A stretch of 64,000 nucleotides of DNA from Ciceribacter lividus (GCF_003337715.1 NZ_QPIX01000001.1:186001-250000); one strand, 5' to 3'; positions 1-8,799 are shown, counted from the first letter of the stretch. A program made the numbers and translations. The notes: generated by a model not told the origin, from the sequence alone.

Positions 1-1
1 T

Positions 2-85
2 TACGTCGAGCGGCCGGAATTCGCCGCCTTCATGGAGCCGCCGAAGCCGGAGGAACGGGTCGCGCGGACCTTCTGCGGGACGTGA
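2..85 (+). CDS. C-terminal fragment of an unidentified protein cut by the window edge
   Basis: Frame 2 is open from the first base to a TGA at 83-85 and encodes 27 residues ending in VARTFCGT. The fragment converges on the isochorismatase-family gene, whose stop lies 6 bases further on. The proline- and charge-rich tail looks like an ordinary protein C-terminus, but it is too short to assign to a family. It is called mainly because the neighbouring gene ends exactly where this frame stops, leaving no room for a terminator. Product unknown. Confidence 0.4.
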   Translation, partial: YVERPEFAAFMEPPKPEERVARTFCGT

Positions 86-91
86 CCGGCG

Positions 92-649
92 TCAGAATGC
101 AATCCCGGCAGCCGGGCGAACACTGACGGCGCGGTCGGCGGCATCGAAGCCGTCGAGCGTCGCGTTGTGGTGGGCGATGATCTCATCGTAGGTGAGGGCG
201 CCGGCATCGGCGGTCATGTGGCCGTCCGCCACCAGCGTGACGTCATAGCCGAGCGAAACCGCGCGCCGCGTCGTCGTGTCGACGCAGAACTGGGTCATGC
301 AGCCACCGATGACGAGCGTGTCTATGCCTCTCTCGTCGAGCCTTTCCTTCAGGTCGGTTTCGAAGAAGGAATCGCAGGCCTGCTTGTGGACCACGATGTC
401 GCCCGGCGCCGGCGCGATCTCGGGGCGGATGTCCCAGCCGGGTGTGCCGGCGGCGAGGCGATGGCCGGCCGGGCCGTCGTGCTGGACGAGGACGATGGGG
501 ATGCCGGCCGCTCTTGCCCTGTCCTTCAGTGTCTTCAGTCGTGAGACGGTTTCGTCGAGGGCGCGGTCCAGGACCGGCTGGCGTTCGGGCGTGCCCTTGC
601 CGGCCAGGATTGCATTCTGGACATCGATGATCAGCAGCGCCTTCGGCAT
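92..649 (-). CDS. Cysteine hydrolase, isochorismatase family
   Basis: A 185-residue cytosolic alpha/beta hydrolase of the isochorismatase/nicotinamidase superfamily, which hydrolyses C-N or vinyl-ether bonds through a cysteine nucleophile. The triad is readable: Asp9 in LLIIDVQN, Lys89 in VVHKQACDSFF, and Cys122 in the GGCMTQFCVDTT segment. Length is normal for the family. The substrate cannot be told from sequence; nicotinamidase, ureidoacrylate hydrolase and orphan hydrolases share this core. It is followed on the same strand by the saccharopine-dehydrogenase-like gene's territory with an 83-base gap upstream, so it is probably transcribed on its own or as a distal cistron. Confidence 0.85.
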   Translation of the reverse strand: MPKALLIIDVQNAILAGKGTPERQPVLDRALDETVSRLKTLKDRARAAGIPIVLVQHDGPAGHRLAAGTPGWDIRPEIAPAPGDIVVHKQACDSFFETDLKERLDERGIDTLVIGGCMTQFCVDTTTRRAVSLGYDVTLVADGHMTADAGALTYDEIIAHHNATLDGFDAADRAVSVRPAAGIAF

Positions 650-732
650 GGTGGCCTTTCCATAAAGAGAAGAGGTGAGAGTGCGGACACTCTCACCCCG
701 TTCGACGATTCGCCAGAGCGAAATGCGGAGAC

Positions 733-1836
733 TTACGACGCCTTCGGCAGGCGCAGGGTTTCCGGATCATAGACCCGGCCGAAGCGGTTTGCGAGGAAGC
801 GCTCGAGGCTGATCTCCTCCTGCCGGACGAAGCCCTGCTGCGGCAGTTCGCCGTTCGCCAGCATGTCGAGCACGGTGCAGATGCCAGCCGCCGTGGTGAT
901 CTGGATGGCGCTCATCTTGCGGCCTGCGACGACGCCCGCATAAACCTTGTTGGCGTAGGTATCCTGCATGAAGCGGCCTTCGCGGGTGCCGCAGACGGTG
1001 ACGAAGATTACGACGACATCCTGCATGGTTGCAGGCAGGGCGTTCTCGAAAAGGTCCTTCAGCACGTCGCGGCGGTTCTTGAGGTTGAGGTCGTTCAGGA
1101 GTGCCTTCACGATCGCCTGGTGGCCGGGATAGCGGATGGTGCGGTAGTTCATTGTGCGCACGCGGCCTTCGAGCGTCTTGCAGAGCGTGCCGAGGCCGCC
1201 GGAGGTGTTGAAGGCTTCGTAGGTGACGCCGTCGAGCGAGAATTCCTCGCGCTCTTCCATGGCCGGGACCGTGACGAGCTTGCCTTCGACGATCGCCTCG
1301 CAGGGCTCGATATACTCGTTGATCAGCCCGTCGGTGCTCCAGGTCAGGTTGTAGTTCAGAGCGTTCGACGGATATTGCGGCAGGGCGCCGACGCGCATGC
1401 GCACGCTGTCCAGCGTGTCGAAGCCGGTCGCGAGGTCATGGGCGACGATCGAGATGAAGCCCGGCGCGAGCCCGCATTGCGGGATGAAGGCGCCCTTGGC
1501 GCCCTTGGCGAGTGCTTCCACCTTGCGGGTGGTGGCGACATCCTCGGTCAGGTCGAGATAGTGGATGCCGGTGCGGGCGGCGGCTTCGGCGATCGCGCCC
1601 GTCAGGTGGAAGGGCGCGGCGCTCAGGACCGCGAACTTGCCCGAAAGCAGGGCATCCAGCGCGGCGCTGTCGGAGATGTCGACGGCGGCGGTGGAAACGG
1701 CCTCGTGCGGTGCGATAGCGTCCAGCTGTTCGCGGCTGCGGTCGGCTACCGTCACGCGGTAGTCGCCGGTCGCGGCGAGCATGTGGGCGATTGCGCCGCC
1801 GATCTTGCCTGCGCCGATTACGACAATGTCCTTCAT
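733..1836 (-). CDS. Saccharopine dehydrogenase family oxidoreductase
   Basis: A 367-residue protein with an N-terminal Rossmann fold (VVIGAGKIGGAIAHML, residues 4-19) followed by the saccharopine dehydrogenase catalytic/C-terminal region. Family members act on amino-acid or polyamine imine intermediates with NAD(P)H. The open frame runs further upstream, but the start at 1836 is preceded by AAGGGGAC at good spacing and begins exactly at the Rossmann strand, so the extension (which would cross the divergent regulator) is rejected. The divergent Lrp/AsnC gene suggests control by an amino acid, possibly lysine. A carboxynorspermidine-dehydrogenase-like role is an alternative. Confidence 0.85.
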   Translation of the reverse strand: MKDIVVIGAGKIGGAIAHMLAATGDYRVTVADRSREQLDAIAPHEAVSTAAVDISDSAALDALLSGKFAVLSAAPFHLTGAIAEAAARTGIHYLDLTEDVATTRKVEALAKGAKGAFIPQCGLAPGFISIVAHDLATGFDTLDSVRMRVGALPQYPSNALNYNLTWSTDGLINEYIEPCEAIVEGKLVTVPAMEEREEFSLDGVTYEAFNTSGGLGTLCKTLEGRVRTMNYRTIRYPGHQAIVKALLNDLNLKNRRDVLKDLFENALPATMQDVVVIFVTVCGTREGRFMQDTYANKVYAGVVAGRKMSAIQITTAAGICTVLDMLANGELPQQGFVRQEEISLERFLANRFGRVYDPETLRLPKAS

Positions 1837-1953
1837 TGATGTCCCCTTGGAAGTTCTGCAAACGGAAAGCATCAGAATGACGCCGTAATTGGTCGTTTCA
1901 TAGCTGCAATTTGTGCGATATGATGTGCCTGTCTCGGCATATCGGCAAAGGGA

Positions 1954-2394
1954 ATGGACAAAATGCAAGTTTCGGCCAAGGACCAGGAATTGCTGGCGCT
2001 GCTCGGCGAGAATGCCCGCATGCCGGTCGCGACGCTGGCACGGCGGCTCGGCCTGTCGCGGACGACCGTACAGGCGCGGCTGGAGCGGCTGGAACGCGAC
2101 GGTGTGATCGCCGGCTACGGGCTGAAGCTCTCGGACGCCTATCTGAGTGGGCTCGTGCGCGCGCACGTGCTGATCACCATCGCCCCGAAGTCGCTCTCGG
2201 CGGTCACCGCCGAACTTGCGGCGATCCGCGAGGTGACGACGCTCCATTCGGTCAACGGCCCTTTCGACCTGATCGCCGTCATCGCCGCCGCCTCGATTGC
2301 CGAGCTCGACCGGCTGATCGACCGGATCGGCGAACTGGCCGGCGTCGAGCGCACGCTCTCCTCGATCATCCTGTCGACGCGGATCTCGCGGTAG
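1954..2394 (+). CDS. Lrp/AsnC family transcriptional regulator
   Basis: A 146-residue regulator with an N-terminal winged helix (QELLALLGENARMPVATLAR to DGVIAGYG, about residues 9-54) and a C-terminal RAM/ligand-binding ferredoxin-like domain. These proteins form octamers that respond to amino acids. AAAGGG precedes the ATG at 1954; an in-frame ATG at 1963 is a possible alternative. It is transcribed divergently from the saccharopine-dehydrogenase-like gene across 117 bases, the usual arrangement of a local Lrp-type regulator with its target, so it probably controls that gene and itself. The effector is not evident. Confidence 0.9.
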   Translation: MDKMQVSAKDQELLALLGENARMPVATLARRLGLSRTTVQARLERLERDGVIAGYGLKLSDAYLSGLVRAHVLITIAPKSLSAVTAELAAIREVTTLHSVNGPFDLIAVIAAASIAELDRLIDRIGELAGVERTLSSIILSTRISR

Positions 2395-2551
2395 CCATCC
2401 GCCGCGGGCAAGGGCACCACCGCCGCGTCGCTCTCGGTTCCCTTCGCTAACCGCCTGTTCACCGGTTCGGTGCTTCCCCTTTTTCCCGCATTGTTTTAGG
2501 ACTTGAGTCGCACTATGTGCGGGAGAGTGAACCCCAAGTGGAGAATGTCCG

Positions 2552-3133
2552 ATGAATGAAGACGACGACGACAAGAGCAAGGAACTGCCGCTCGGCAAGG
2601 AAACGGAAGCGAACCTCTTCAAGTCGCGTTCGATCTTCATCTATGGCGGGATCACCCAGGAACTCGCCCAGAAGGTCTGCACCCAGCTCGTGGCACTGGC
2701 CGCCGCCAGCGACGACGACATCCGTGTCTTCGTCAATTCGCCGGGCGGGCATGTCGAATCGGGCGATTCGATCCACGACATGATCAAGTTCATCAAGCCG
2801 AAGGTCTGGATCATCGGCACCGGCTGGGTCGCCTCCGCCGGCGCGCTGATCTATGTCTCTGTTCCGAAGGAACAGCGCCTCTGCCTGCCGAACACCCGCT
2901 TCCTGCTGCACCAACCCTCCGGCGGCACCCGCGGCATGGCTTCCGACATCGAGATCCAGGCTCGCGAGATCATCAAGATGAACGAGCGGCTCAACAAGAT
3001 CTTCGCAGCCGCCACCGGCCAGCCGGTCGAAAAGATCGCCAAGGACACCGACCGCGACTACTGGCTGTCGGCGCAGGAGGCCAAGGAGTACGGCCTCGTC
3101 TCCCGCATCATCGAGAGCCAGTCGGACATCTGA
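2552..3133 (+). CDS. clpP: ClpP-like ATP-dependent protease proteolytic subunit (paralogue)
   Basis: A 193-residue S14 serine peptidase subunit that would form the barrel degrading substrates delivered by ClpA or ClpX. The nucleophile is Ser95 in [10 protein letters not shown], the histidine is His120 in FLLHQPSGG, and the acid lies in the DTDRD segment near residue 166-169. The N-terminus is unusual: MNEDDDD is strongly acidic and no propeptide is evident. The nucleophile elbow (VASAGA) differs from the canonical AASMGA, which marks this as one of the extra rhizobial ClpP paralogues and not the main clpX-linked copy. It is monocistronic and ends in a hairpin terminator. Confidence 0.9.
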   Translation: MNEDDDDKSKELPLGKETEANLFKSRSIFIYGGITQELAQKVCTQLVALAAASDDDIRVFVNSPGGHVESGDSIHDMIKFIKPKVWIIGTGWVASAGALIYVSVPKEQRLCLPNTRFLLHQPSGGTRGMASDIEIQAREIIKMNERLNKIFAAATGQPVEKIAKDTDRDYWLSAQEAKEYGLVSRIIESQSDI

Positions 3134-3164
3134 GCCGGACGGTCCGGAACACGGAATTGAAGCA

Positions 3165-3192
3165 CCCCGTCGGAGCGATCCGGCGGGGTTTT
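3165..3192 (+). terminator. Rho-independent terminator after clpP
   Basis: A 9-bp GC-rich stem, CCCCGTCGG (3165-3173) with CCGGCGGGG (3180-3188) including one G-U pair, has a 6-base loop and is followed by TTTT. It lies 31 bases past the clpP stop and ends that transcript before the SulP leader. Confidence 0.8.
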
Positions 3193-3200
3193 GTGTTTGG

Positions 3201-3340
3201 GGCGAACGTTCGCCGGGAATGCTGCATGGCAGCATTTTGACGGTTGTCAGGTAAGCGCCGCTTGCCTATAACCGCATCAATCACCCCGGACCCGGTGAAA
3301 ATCCGGGTGGCTCTTCTGGCCGCCGATCCGCCAGACAACG
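3201..3340 (+). promoter_or_regulatory. Multi-hairpin leader upstream of the SulP transporter (candidate cis-regulatory RNA)
   Basis: Five local inverted repeats are packed between the clpP terminator and the SulP start: a palindrome GGCGAACGTTCGCC (3201-3214); AATGCTGC/GCAGCATT with a 3-base loop and TTTT (3218-3238); GGTAAGC/GCTTGCC (3250-3266); ACCCGG/CCGGGT (3290-3308); and CTGGC/GCCAG (3316-3334). The first two could belong to clpP termination or to a separate short transcript; the last three look like an untranslated leader. I recall an orphan alphaproteobacterial RNA motif, sul1, described upstream of sulfate-type transporters, but I cannot test a match here. Confidence 0.45.
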
Positions 3341-3408
3341 CATCAGCATCAAACCTTGAATGGCCTGCACATCCCAGCGGCCAGGTGCACTACTTTTGCG
3401 GAAAATCC

Positions 3409-4890
3409 ATGAAATTGACGAGTTACAAACGTGAATGGTTCTCCAACGTCCGTGGCGACATCCTGTCCGGTGTCGTCGTGGCACTGGCTCTCATCCCCGA
3501 AGCGATCGGCTTCTCGGTCATAGCCGGCGTCGACCCGAAGGTGGGTCTCTTCGCGTCCTTCGCGATCGCCTGCGTTTCCGCCTTTGTCGGGGGGCGTCCT
3601 GCGATGATATCGGCTGCTACGGCGGCCACCGCCGTACTGATGGTGACGCTGGTCAAGGAGCACGGGATCGAATACCTGTTCGCCGCGACGCTGCTGATGG
3701 GACTGATCCAGATTCTCGCCGGTTTCCTCAAGCTCGGCCGCGTGATGCGCTTCGTCTCGCGATCGGTGATCACGGGCTTCGTCAATGCACTGGCGATCCT
3801 GATCTTCATGGCGCAGCTGCCGGAGTTGATCGGCGTTGCAAACACGACCTATGTCATGGTCGCCGCCGGGCTCGCGATCATCTATCTCTTCCCGTACGTA
3901 ACCAAGTCGATCCCGTCGCCGTTGGTCGCCATCGTTACCCTGACCCTGGTCGTGTGGTTTACCGGCATGGACCTGCGCACCGTGGGCGACCTTGGCGAAC
4001 TGCCGTCGGCACTGCCGGTCTTCGCCCTGCCGCAGGTTCCGCTGTCCTGGGACACGCTGAAGATCATCTTCCCCTATTCGGTGGGGCTCGCTGCCGTCGG
4101 GCTGCTGGAATCGCTGTTGACGGCGCAGATCGTCGACGACATGACGGACACCGCCAGTTCGAAGAGCCGGGAGTGCATCGGGCAGGGCGCCTCCAACATC
4201 GCCTCGGGTCTGATCGGGGGCATGGGCGGTTGTGCCATGATCGGCCAGTCGGTCATCAACGTGACGTCGGGAGGTCGCGGCCGGCTCTCGACGTTCGTCG
4301 CCGGCGCCTTCCTGCTGTTTCTGATCCTCGTGCTCGATGACATCGTCCGTGTTATTCCCATGGCGGCGCTGGTCGCGGTCATGATCATGGTTTCGATCGG
4401 CACCTTCTCCTGGCGTTCGATCCTGGACCTGCGGCGAAACCCCTGGCAGTCGTCCGTCGTGATGTTGGAGACTGTCGTCGTGACCGTCGGTACGCATGAC
4501 CTCGCCAAGGGTGTTCTCGTGGGCGTGCTGCTTTCCGGGGTGTTCTTCGCGAGCAAGGTTGCGCATCTTTTTCATGTCCGCTCGACGCTGAGCGCTGACG
4601 GCAAGGTCCGCACCTATCACGTCGACGGTGCAGTCTTCTTCGCATCCGCCGAGACATTCGTCATGGCATTCGATTTCATCGAACCGCTCGACAAAGTCGT
4701 CATCGATGTGCACGAGGCGCATTTCTGGGACATCACCGCCGTCGGGGCGCTCGACAAGGTCGTCCTCAAATACCGTCGCCATAACATCGACGTCGAGGTG
4801 ATCGGTGCCAACGAGGCGAGCTCTCACATGCTCGACCGCTTCGCCTTGCATGACAAGGATGACACGGCGATGCAGGTGGCCGCGCATTGA
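3409..4890 (+). CDS. SulP family inorganic anion transporter with STAS domain
   Basis: A 493-residue inner-membrane permease with about ten to eleven hydrophobic segments (residues about 20-375) and a C-terminal cytoplasmic STAS domain (about 400-490, core [13 protein letters not shown] to [11 protein letters not shown]). SulP proteins carry sulfate, bicarbonate or other anions by symport or exchange. The frame is open from 3244, but those residues are hydrophilic, overlap the structured leader and lack family character; ATG 3409, beginning [11 protein letters not shown], is preferred. There is no cys-type neighbour and no carbonic anhydrase in the window, so sulfate versus bicarbonate cannot be decided. 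The leader suggests post-transcriptional control. Confidence 0.85.
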   Translation: MKLTSYKREWFSNVRGDILSGVVVALALIPEAIGFSVIAGVDPKVGLFASFAIACVSAFVGGRPAMISAATAATAVLMVTLVKEHGIEYLFAATLLMGLIQILAGFLKLGRVMRFVSRSVITGFVNALAILIFMAQLPELIGVANTTYVMVAAGLAIIYLFPYVTKSIPSPLVAIVTLTLVVWFTGMDLRTVGDLGELPSALPVFALPQVPLSWDTLKIIFPYSVGLAAVGLLESLLTAQIVDDMTDTASSKSRECIGQGASNIASGLIGGMGGCAMIGQSVINVTSGGRGRLSTFVAGAFLLFLILVLDDIVRVIPMAALVAVMIMVSIGTFSWRSILDLRRNPWQSSVVMLETVVVTVGTHDLAKGVLVGVLLSGVFFASKVAHLFHVRSTLSADGKVRTYHVDGAVFFASAETFVMAFDFIEPLDKVVIDVHEAHFWDITAVGALDKVVLKYRRHNIDVEVIGANEASSHMLDRFALHDKDDTAMQVAAH

Positions 4891-5040
4891 ACAGGAGCGG
4901 CATCGTCGGAGGCGTGCGCGGCAGTTGCGTGCGCGCTCGCCGACAATGAACGGTGTACCGATTTCGGGGTGTTCTGGCTTGTCAAACTGTCTGCGGTTTG
5001 TTCTTCGATAGCTTTACGCCCCCTGATCTCCGAGCCCGCC

Positions 5041-6222
5041 ATGTTGAAAGACCTTTCCGCGCAAAGCCTGTTCATGGGGCTTTTGACCGCTTTCGTCGGT
5101 TTCGCGAGCTCGTTTGCCGTCGTGCTGCAGGGCCTCAAAGGGGTCGGCGCGACCGATCTCGAGGCCGCGTCCGGGCTGATGGCGCTCTCTGTCTCCATGG
5201 GGCTTTGCGGCGTGGTGCTGAGCCTCGTCACGCGGCTTCCGGTGTCGATCGCCTGGTCGACGCCGGGTGCCGCACTGCTTGTGACCGCCGGCGTGCCGGA
5301 GGGCGGCTTTCCGGTCGCGGTCGGAGCCTTCCTCGTCTGCGGCGTGCTGATCGTCGTTGCCGGCCTCTTCCGGCCGCTCGGTCGGGCGGTTGCGGCAATC
5401 CCGGCACCGCTTGCCAATGCCATGCTCTCCGGGGTGATCCTCGGACTCTGCTTCGCGCCCTTCAAGGCGATCGCCTTCGATCCGCGTCTCGGCCTGCCGA
5501 TCCTCGCTGCCTGGGCGGTGGTCGCGGCGTTCAAGCGGCTCTATGCCGTGCCCGCGGCGCTTGCGGCCTTCGCGCTGGTCATCGCCTTCGGCGTCGACCT
5601 GCCGGACGGGGCGATGGCAAGCTGGGCGGCGTCGCTCAAGCCACCCGTGGAACTCGTCATGCCGGCGTTCACGCTACCATCGCTGATCTCGATTGCGCTG
5701 CCGCTCTTCATCGTCACCATGGCCTCGCAGAATATTCCCGGCATCGCGGTGCTGAAGGTCAACCATTACAATCCGATGCCGGGGCCGCTCTTCGCGGCGA
5801 CGGGCCTCTTCTCGCTCCTCTCTGCGCCCTTCGGCGGCCATGCGGTGAACCTCGCGGCGATCACGGCGGCCATGTGCGCCGGCGAGGACGCCCACCCGGA
5901 CCCGAAGAAGCGCTACTGGGCGGCGGTCGTCTGCGGCCTTGGCTATGTCGTGCTCGGACTGCTCGCCGGTGCCGTCACCGCCTTCGTCTCGCTCGCGCCG
6001 CCGATCCTCATCCAGGCGGTGGCGGGACTTGCGCTGATCGCCGCTTTCTCCGGTTCGGCGGTCGCCGCCTTCAAGGAGGTCGAGACGCGGGAGGCCGCCG
6101 CCGTCACCTTCCTGATCACCGCCTCCGGCGTCTCCTTCGGCGGCATTTCGGGCGCCTTCTGGGGGCTCGTCGCCGGCGGCCTGATGATGATGCTGATGCG
6201 GGTGGCGAAGGGCAGGCGGTAG
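5041..6222 (+). CDS. BenE-family benzoate/H+ symporter-like membrane protein
   Basis: A 393-residue, very hydrophobic protein with about twelve membrane spans and the BenE-family signatures TPGAALL near residue 75 and VNLAAITAAMCAGEDAHPDP near residue 270. The family is named for benzoate uptake driven by protons, but many members sit away from aromatic catabolism, as here. The open frame begins at 4969; ATG 5041 gives the start MLKDLSAQSLFMGLLTAF usual for the family, although no strong ribosome-binding site precedes it. It stands alone between the SulP gene and the BrnT/BrnA pair. The true substrate is unknown. Confidence 0.85.
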   Translation: MLKDLSAQSLFMGLLTAFVGFASSFAVVLQGLKGVGATDLEAASGLMALSVSMGLCGVVLSLVTRLPVSIAWSTPGAALLVTAGVPEGGFPVAVGAFLVCGVLIVVAGLFRPLGRAVAAIPAPLANAMLSGVILGLCFAPFKAIAFDPRLGLPILAAWAVVAAFKRLYAVPAALAAFALVIAFGVDLPDGAMASWAASLKPPVELVMPAFTLPSLISIALPLFIVTMASQNIPGIAVLKVNHYNPMPGPLFAATGLFSLLSAPFGGHAVNLAAITAAMCAGEDAHPDPKKRYWAAVVCGLGYVVLGLLAGAVTAFVSLAPPILIQAVAGLALIAAFSGSAVAAFKEVETREAAAVTFLITASGVSFGGISGAFWGLVAGGLMMMLMRVAKGRR

Positions 6223-6261
6223 CCGACTCGCAAAGAACGCGCTTGCGGCTTATATTGGGAC

Positions 6262-6534
6262 ATGGACTTCGAGTTCGATCCCGCAAAGAGCGCCACCAAC
6301 AAGCAGAAGCACGGGATCGATTTCGTCGAGGCCCAGTCCCTGTGGCTGGATCCTTATGCTATCGAGTTTCCGGCTCGTGATGTCGATGAACCGAGAATGA
6401 TGGCGATTGGCCGGATCGCAGGCAAGCATTGGTCCGCCATCGTCGTGTATCGCGAAGGCCGTACCAGAATTATCTCCGTGCGACGGTCTCGAGAACAAGA
6501 GGTTGATCTGTATGAAAGCCAAGGATCTGGATAA
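6262..6534 (+). CDS. brnT: BrnT family toxin
   Basis: A 90-residue RelE-fold ribonuclease toxin. The BrnT signature is clear: FEFDPAKSATNKQKHGIDF at the N-terminus, then IGRIAGKHWSAIVVYREG, then RTRIISVRRSREQE near the C-terminus. BrnT cleaves RNA and stops translation unless bound by BrnA. It overlaps the downstream antitoxin gene by 23 bases, the toxin-first order typical of BrnT/BrnA. A TATATT -10-like element lies shortly before the ATG. Base composition is lower in GC than the flanking transporter and leuA genes, consistent with acquisition. Confidence 0.88.
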   Translation: MDFEFDPAKSATNKQKHGIDFVEAQSLWLDPYAIEFPARDVDEPRMMAIGRIAGKHWSAIVVYREGRTRIISVRRSREQEVDLYESQGSG

Positions 6535-6748
6535 GCTGTTTGATGGCGGCGAAGAGGATGTCCTGCAGCATTTCGATCTCTCGAAGGTCCGGCGTATCCA
6601 GTTTGAGCATGAATTGATCGAACTGGAATTGCCCAAGGAGCGTATGGCAGAGCTCGATGCCGAGGCGTCGCGCCTGAATATGACGCGGGATCAACTGATT
6701 TCGGAATGGGTCCGCGAGCGGCTGGAAGCGAAACCGGCTGCGGAATAA
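6512..6748 (+). CDS. brnA: BrnA-type antitoxin (CopG/RHH family)
   Basis: A 78-residue antitoxin. The N-terminal part (KDLDKLFDGGEEDVLQHFDL) is the toxin-wrapping segment and the C-terminal part (IELELPKERMAELDAEASRL to WVRERLEA) is a ribbon-helix-helix DNA-binding domain. BrnA neutralises BrnT and the complex represses its own promoter. The start at 6512 lies inside the toxin gene, so translation is probably coupled. A longer open frame from 6407 is a shadow of brnT. Confidence 0.85.
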   Translation: MKAKDLDKLFDGGEEDVLQHFDLSKVRRIQFEHELIELELPKERMAELDAEASRLNMTRDQLISEWVRERLEAKPAAE

Positions 6749-6793
6749 CAACACGCTTGCGCGATCGGTCATCGCGCGTTATCACTCGGCATC

Positions 6794-6919
6794 ATGACGA
6801 ACACGGGCAACAGCATCTCGATTTCTCCCGTCGCAGGCCGCATTCCGGCCGGCGCGTCGATGCTCGCCCTAAACTCGCTTCTTCTTCTTGGCCTTATCCG
6901 CGGTTGCCGGGTCCACTGA
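6794..6919 (+). CDS. leuA leader peptide (attenuation peptide)
   Basis: A 41-codon reading frame between brnA and leuA, absent from a simple long-ORF list. It encodes an ordinary N-terminal half and then MLALNSLLLLGLIRGCRVH, with seven leucines among residues 24-34: CTC, CTA, four consecutive CTT, then CTT. CTA and CTT are uncommon in this GC-rich genome, where CTC/CTG dominate, which is what a ribosome-stalling attenuator requires. An internal ATG at 6860 could give a 19-residue version. A stem GAGGAGC (6918-6924) with GCTCCTC (6955-6961) begins at the stop codon. Inferred role: sensing charged tRNA-Leu to control leuA. Confidence 0.75.
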   Translation: MTNTGNSISISPVAGRIPAGASMLALNSLLLLGLIRGCRVH

Positions 6920-6984
6920 GGAGCGCCCGGCGGCCGATAAGCCCGTCCGGCTCAGCTCCTCGAAAAATTCATGAAACCAGTTTG

Positions 6985-7013
6985 ATGCAGTCCCGACGGG
7001 ACCCAAGCATTTT
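6985..7013 (+). terminator. Candidate attenuator terminator of leuA
   Basis: ATGC (6985-6988) pairs with GCAT (7007-7010), enclosing GTCCC (6990-6994) paired with GGGAC (6998-7002) around a 3-base loop; TTT follows. It lies between the leucine leader peptide and the leuA start, the position expected of a conditional terminator. The U-run is short, so termination strength is uncertain. Confidence 0.5.
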
Positions 7014-7083
7014 CCGTCCGCTCCGGCCGCGATTGTCAGGCCTTCGAGAGCGGCGGTGAATGCGGGAAGAGGAAGAAACGACG

Positions 7084-8796
7084 ATGAACATCAAGACCCA
7101 CATCGCCAAGCAGGGCATGCCGGAAGCCGCGGTGAAGTACCGGCCCTATCCGCAGATCGACATTCCGGACCGCACCTGGCCGGGCAAGACCATCACCAAG
7201 GCGCCGATCTGGTGCTCGGTGGACCTGCGCGACGGCAACCAGGCGCTGATCAACCCGATGGGCCACGACCGCAAGGCCCGCATGTTCCAGCTGCTCATCG
7301 AGATGGGCTTCAAGGAAATCGAGATCGGCTTCCCCTCGGCTTCGCAGACGGATTTCGATTTCGCCCGCTGGTGCGTCGAGGAGGGCAATGTGCCCGAGGA
7401 CGTGTCGCTGCAGGTGCTGGTCCAGTGCCGGCCGGAGCTGATCACCCGTACTTTCGAGGCACTGGAAGGTGCACACAAGCCGATCATCCACTTCTACAAC
7501 TCGACCTCGGAGCTGCAGCGGCGCGTCGTGTTCGGCAAGGATGTCGCGGGCGTCAAGCAGATCGCCGTCGACGCGGCCAAGATGATCACCGACATGGCGG
7601 CCAAGGCCGGCGGCGGCTATCGCTTCGAGTATTCGCCGGAGAGCTTCACAGGCACGGAACTGGACGTCGCGCTGGAAATCTCGAACGCGGTCATCGACAT
7701 CATCAAGCCGACCCCCGACAACAAGCTGATCCTCAACCTTCCGTCCACCGTCGAAATGTCGACGCCGAACATCTATGCCGACATGATCGAATGGATGTGC
7801 CGCAACATCGACAACCGCGAGAACGTCATCGTCTCGCTGCATCCGCACAACGACCGCGGCACCGGGATCGCGGCGACCGAACTCGGCCTGATGGCCGGCG
7901 CCGACCGCGTCGAAGGTACGCTCTTCGGCAATGGCGAACGCACCGGCAATGTGGACATCGTCACGCTGGCGCTCAACATGTTCACCCAAGGAGTTGATCC
8001 GAAACTGGATTGTTCCGACATCGAGCGGATCAAGGCGGTCTACGAATATTCGAACCAGATGGTCATCCCCGAGCGCCATCCTTACGTCGGCGAACTCGTC
8101 TACACGGCCTTCTCCGGTTCGCACCAGGACGCGATCAACAAGGGCATGAAGGCGATCCGCAAGGCCAATTCTCCGATCTGGGAAGTGCCCTACCTGCCGA
8201 TCGATCCGCAGGACGTCGGCCGCACCTACGAGGCGATCATCCGCATCAACTCGCAGTCCGGCAAGGGCGGCATCGCCTACATCCTGCAGGAGGACTACGG
8301 TATCAACCTGCCGCGCAACCTGCAGGTGGAGTTCCGCGAGGACATCCAGCGGATCACCGACGAAGAAGGCGTGGAGCTGCCGTCGAAGCGCATTTATGAG
8401 CGTTTCCTCGATCGCTACGTGACGCAGCCCGAGGCGCGGTTGAAATTCGTCGACCACCACACCTATCCGGACACCGAGCACAAGGGCATGCGCATCGTCG
8501 CGGCCGAGATCACCGACGGTGGCGAGGTGAAGCGTATCGAGGGCAGGGGAACCGGCCCGATCGACGGCTTCATCAACGCGCTTTCCACCTATCTCGGTTT
8601 CGAGATGTCGGTGCAGGACTATTCCGAGCATTCGCTGCAGCACGGCTCGAATGCTTCGGCGATCGCCTATGTCGAGGTCTCCCATCCGGGCGGAACGCTG
8701 TTCGGCGTGGGCATCAACACCAACATCGTCGCGGCTTCGCTCGAAGCGATCATCTCGGCGGCGAACCGGGTGCTGGAAGAGCGCGCGAAGGCCTGA
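7084..8796 (+). CDS. leuA: 2-isopropylmalate synthase (type 2 LeuA)
   Basis: A 570-residue enzyme that condenses acetyl-CoA with 2-oxoisovalerate, the committed step of leucine synthesis. The TIM-barrel catalytic domain carries DLRDGNQAL (residues 48-56) and the metal-binding SLHPHNDRGTG segment; the C-terminal regulatory domain (about 430-570) binds leucine for feedback inhibition. The open frame starts at 7060, but ATG 7084 (MNIKTHIAKQGMPEAAVKYR) is the usual start and has GAGGAAG upstream. The leader peptide and attenuator suggest leucine control of transcription. The next gene begins 4 bases after the stop, implying a small operon. Confidence 0.95.
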   Translation: MNIKTHIAKQGMPEAAVKYRPYPQIDIPDRTWPGKTITKAPIWCSVDLRDGNQALINPMGHDRKARMFQLLIEMGFKEIEIGFPSASQTDFDFARWCVEEGNVPEDVSLQVLVQCRPELITRTFEALEGAHKPIIHFYNSTSELQRRVVFGKDVAGVKQIAVDAAKMITDMAAKAGGGYRFEYSPESFTGTELDVALEISNAVIDIIKPTPDNKLILNLPSTVEMSTPNIYADMIEWMCRNIDNRENVIVSLHPHNDRGTGIAATELGLMAGADRVEGTLFGNGERTGNVDIVTLALNMFTQGVDPKLDCSDIERIKAVYEYSNQMVIPERHPYVGELVYTAFSGSHQDAINKGMKAIRKANSPIWEVPYLPIDPQDVGRTYEAIIRINSQSGKGGIAYILQEDYGINLPRNLQVEFREDIQRITDEEGVELPSKRIYERFLDRYVTQPEARLKFVDHHTYPDTEHKGMRIVAAEITDGGEVKRIEGRGTGPIDGFINALSTYLGFEMSVQDYSEHSLQHGSNASAIAYVEVSHPGGTLFGVGINTNIVAASLEAIISAANRVLEERAKA

Positions 8797-8799
8797 GCG

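Noticed and set aside
1837..2640. Extension of the saccharopine-dehydrogenase-like frame upstream of 1836
   Set aside because: It runs antisense through the Lrp/AsnC gene and the start of clpP; a good ribosome-binding site and the Rossmann strand fix the start at 1836.
3349..4887. A 512-codon minus-strand frame
   Set aside because: It mirrors the SulP gene; composition is that of a shadow frame.
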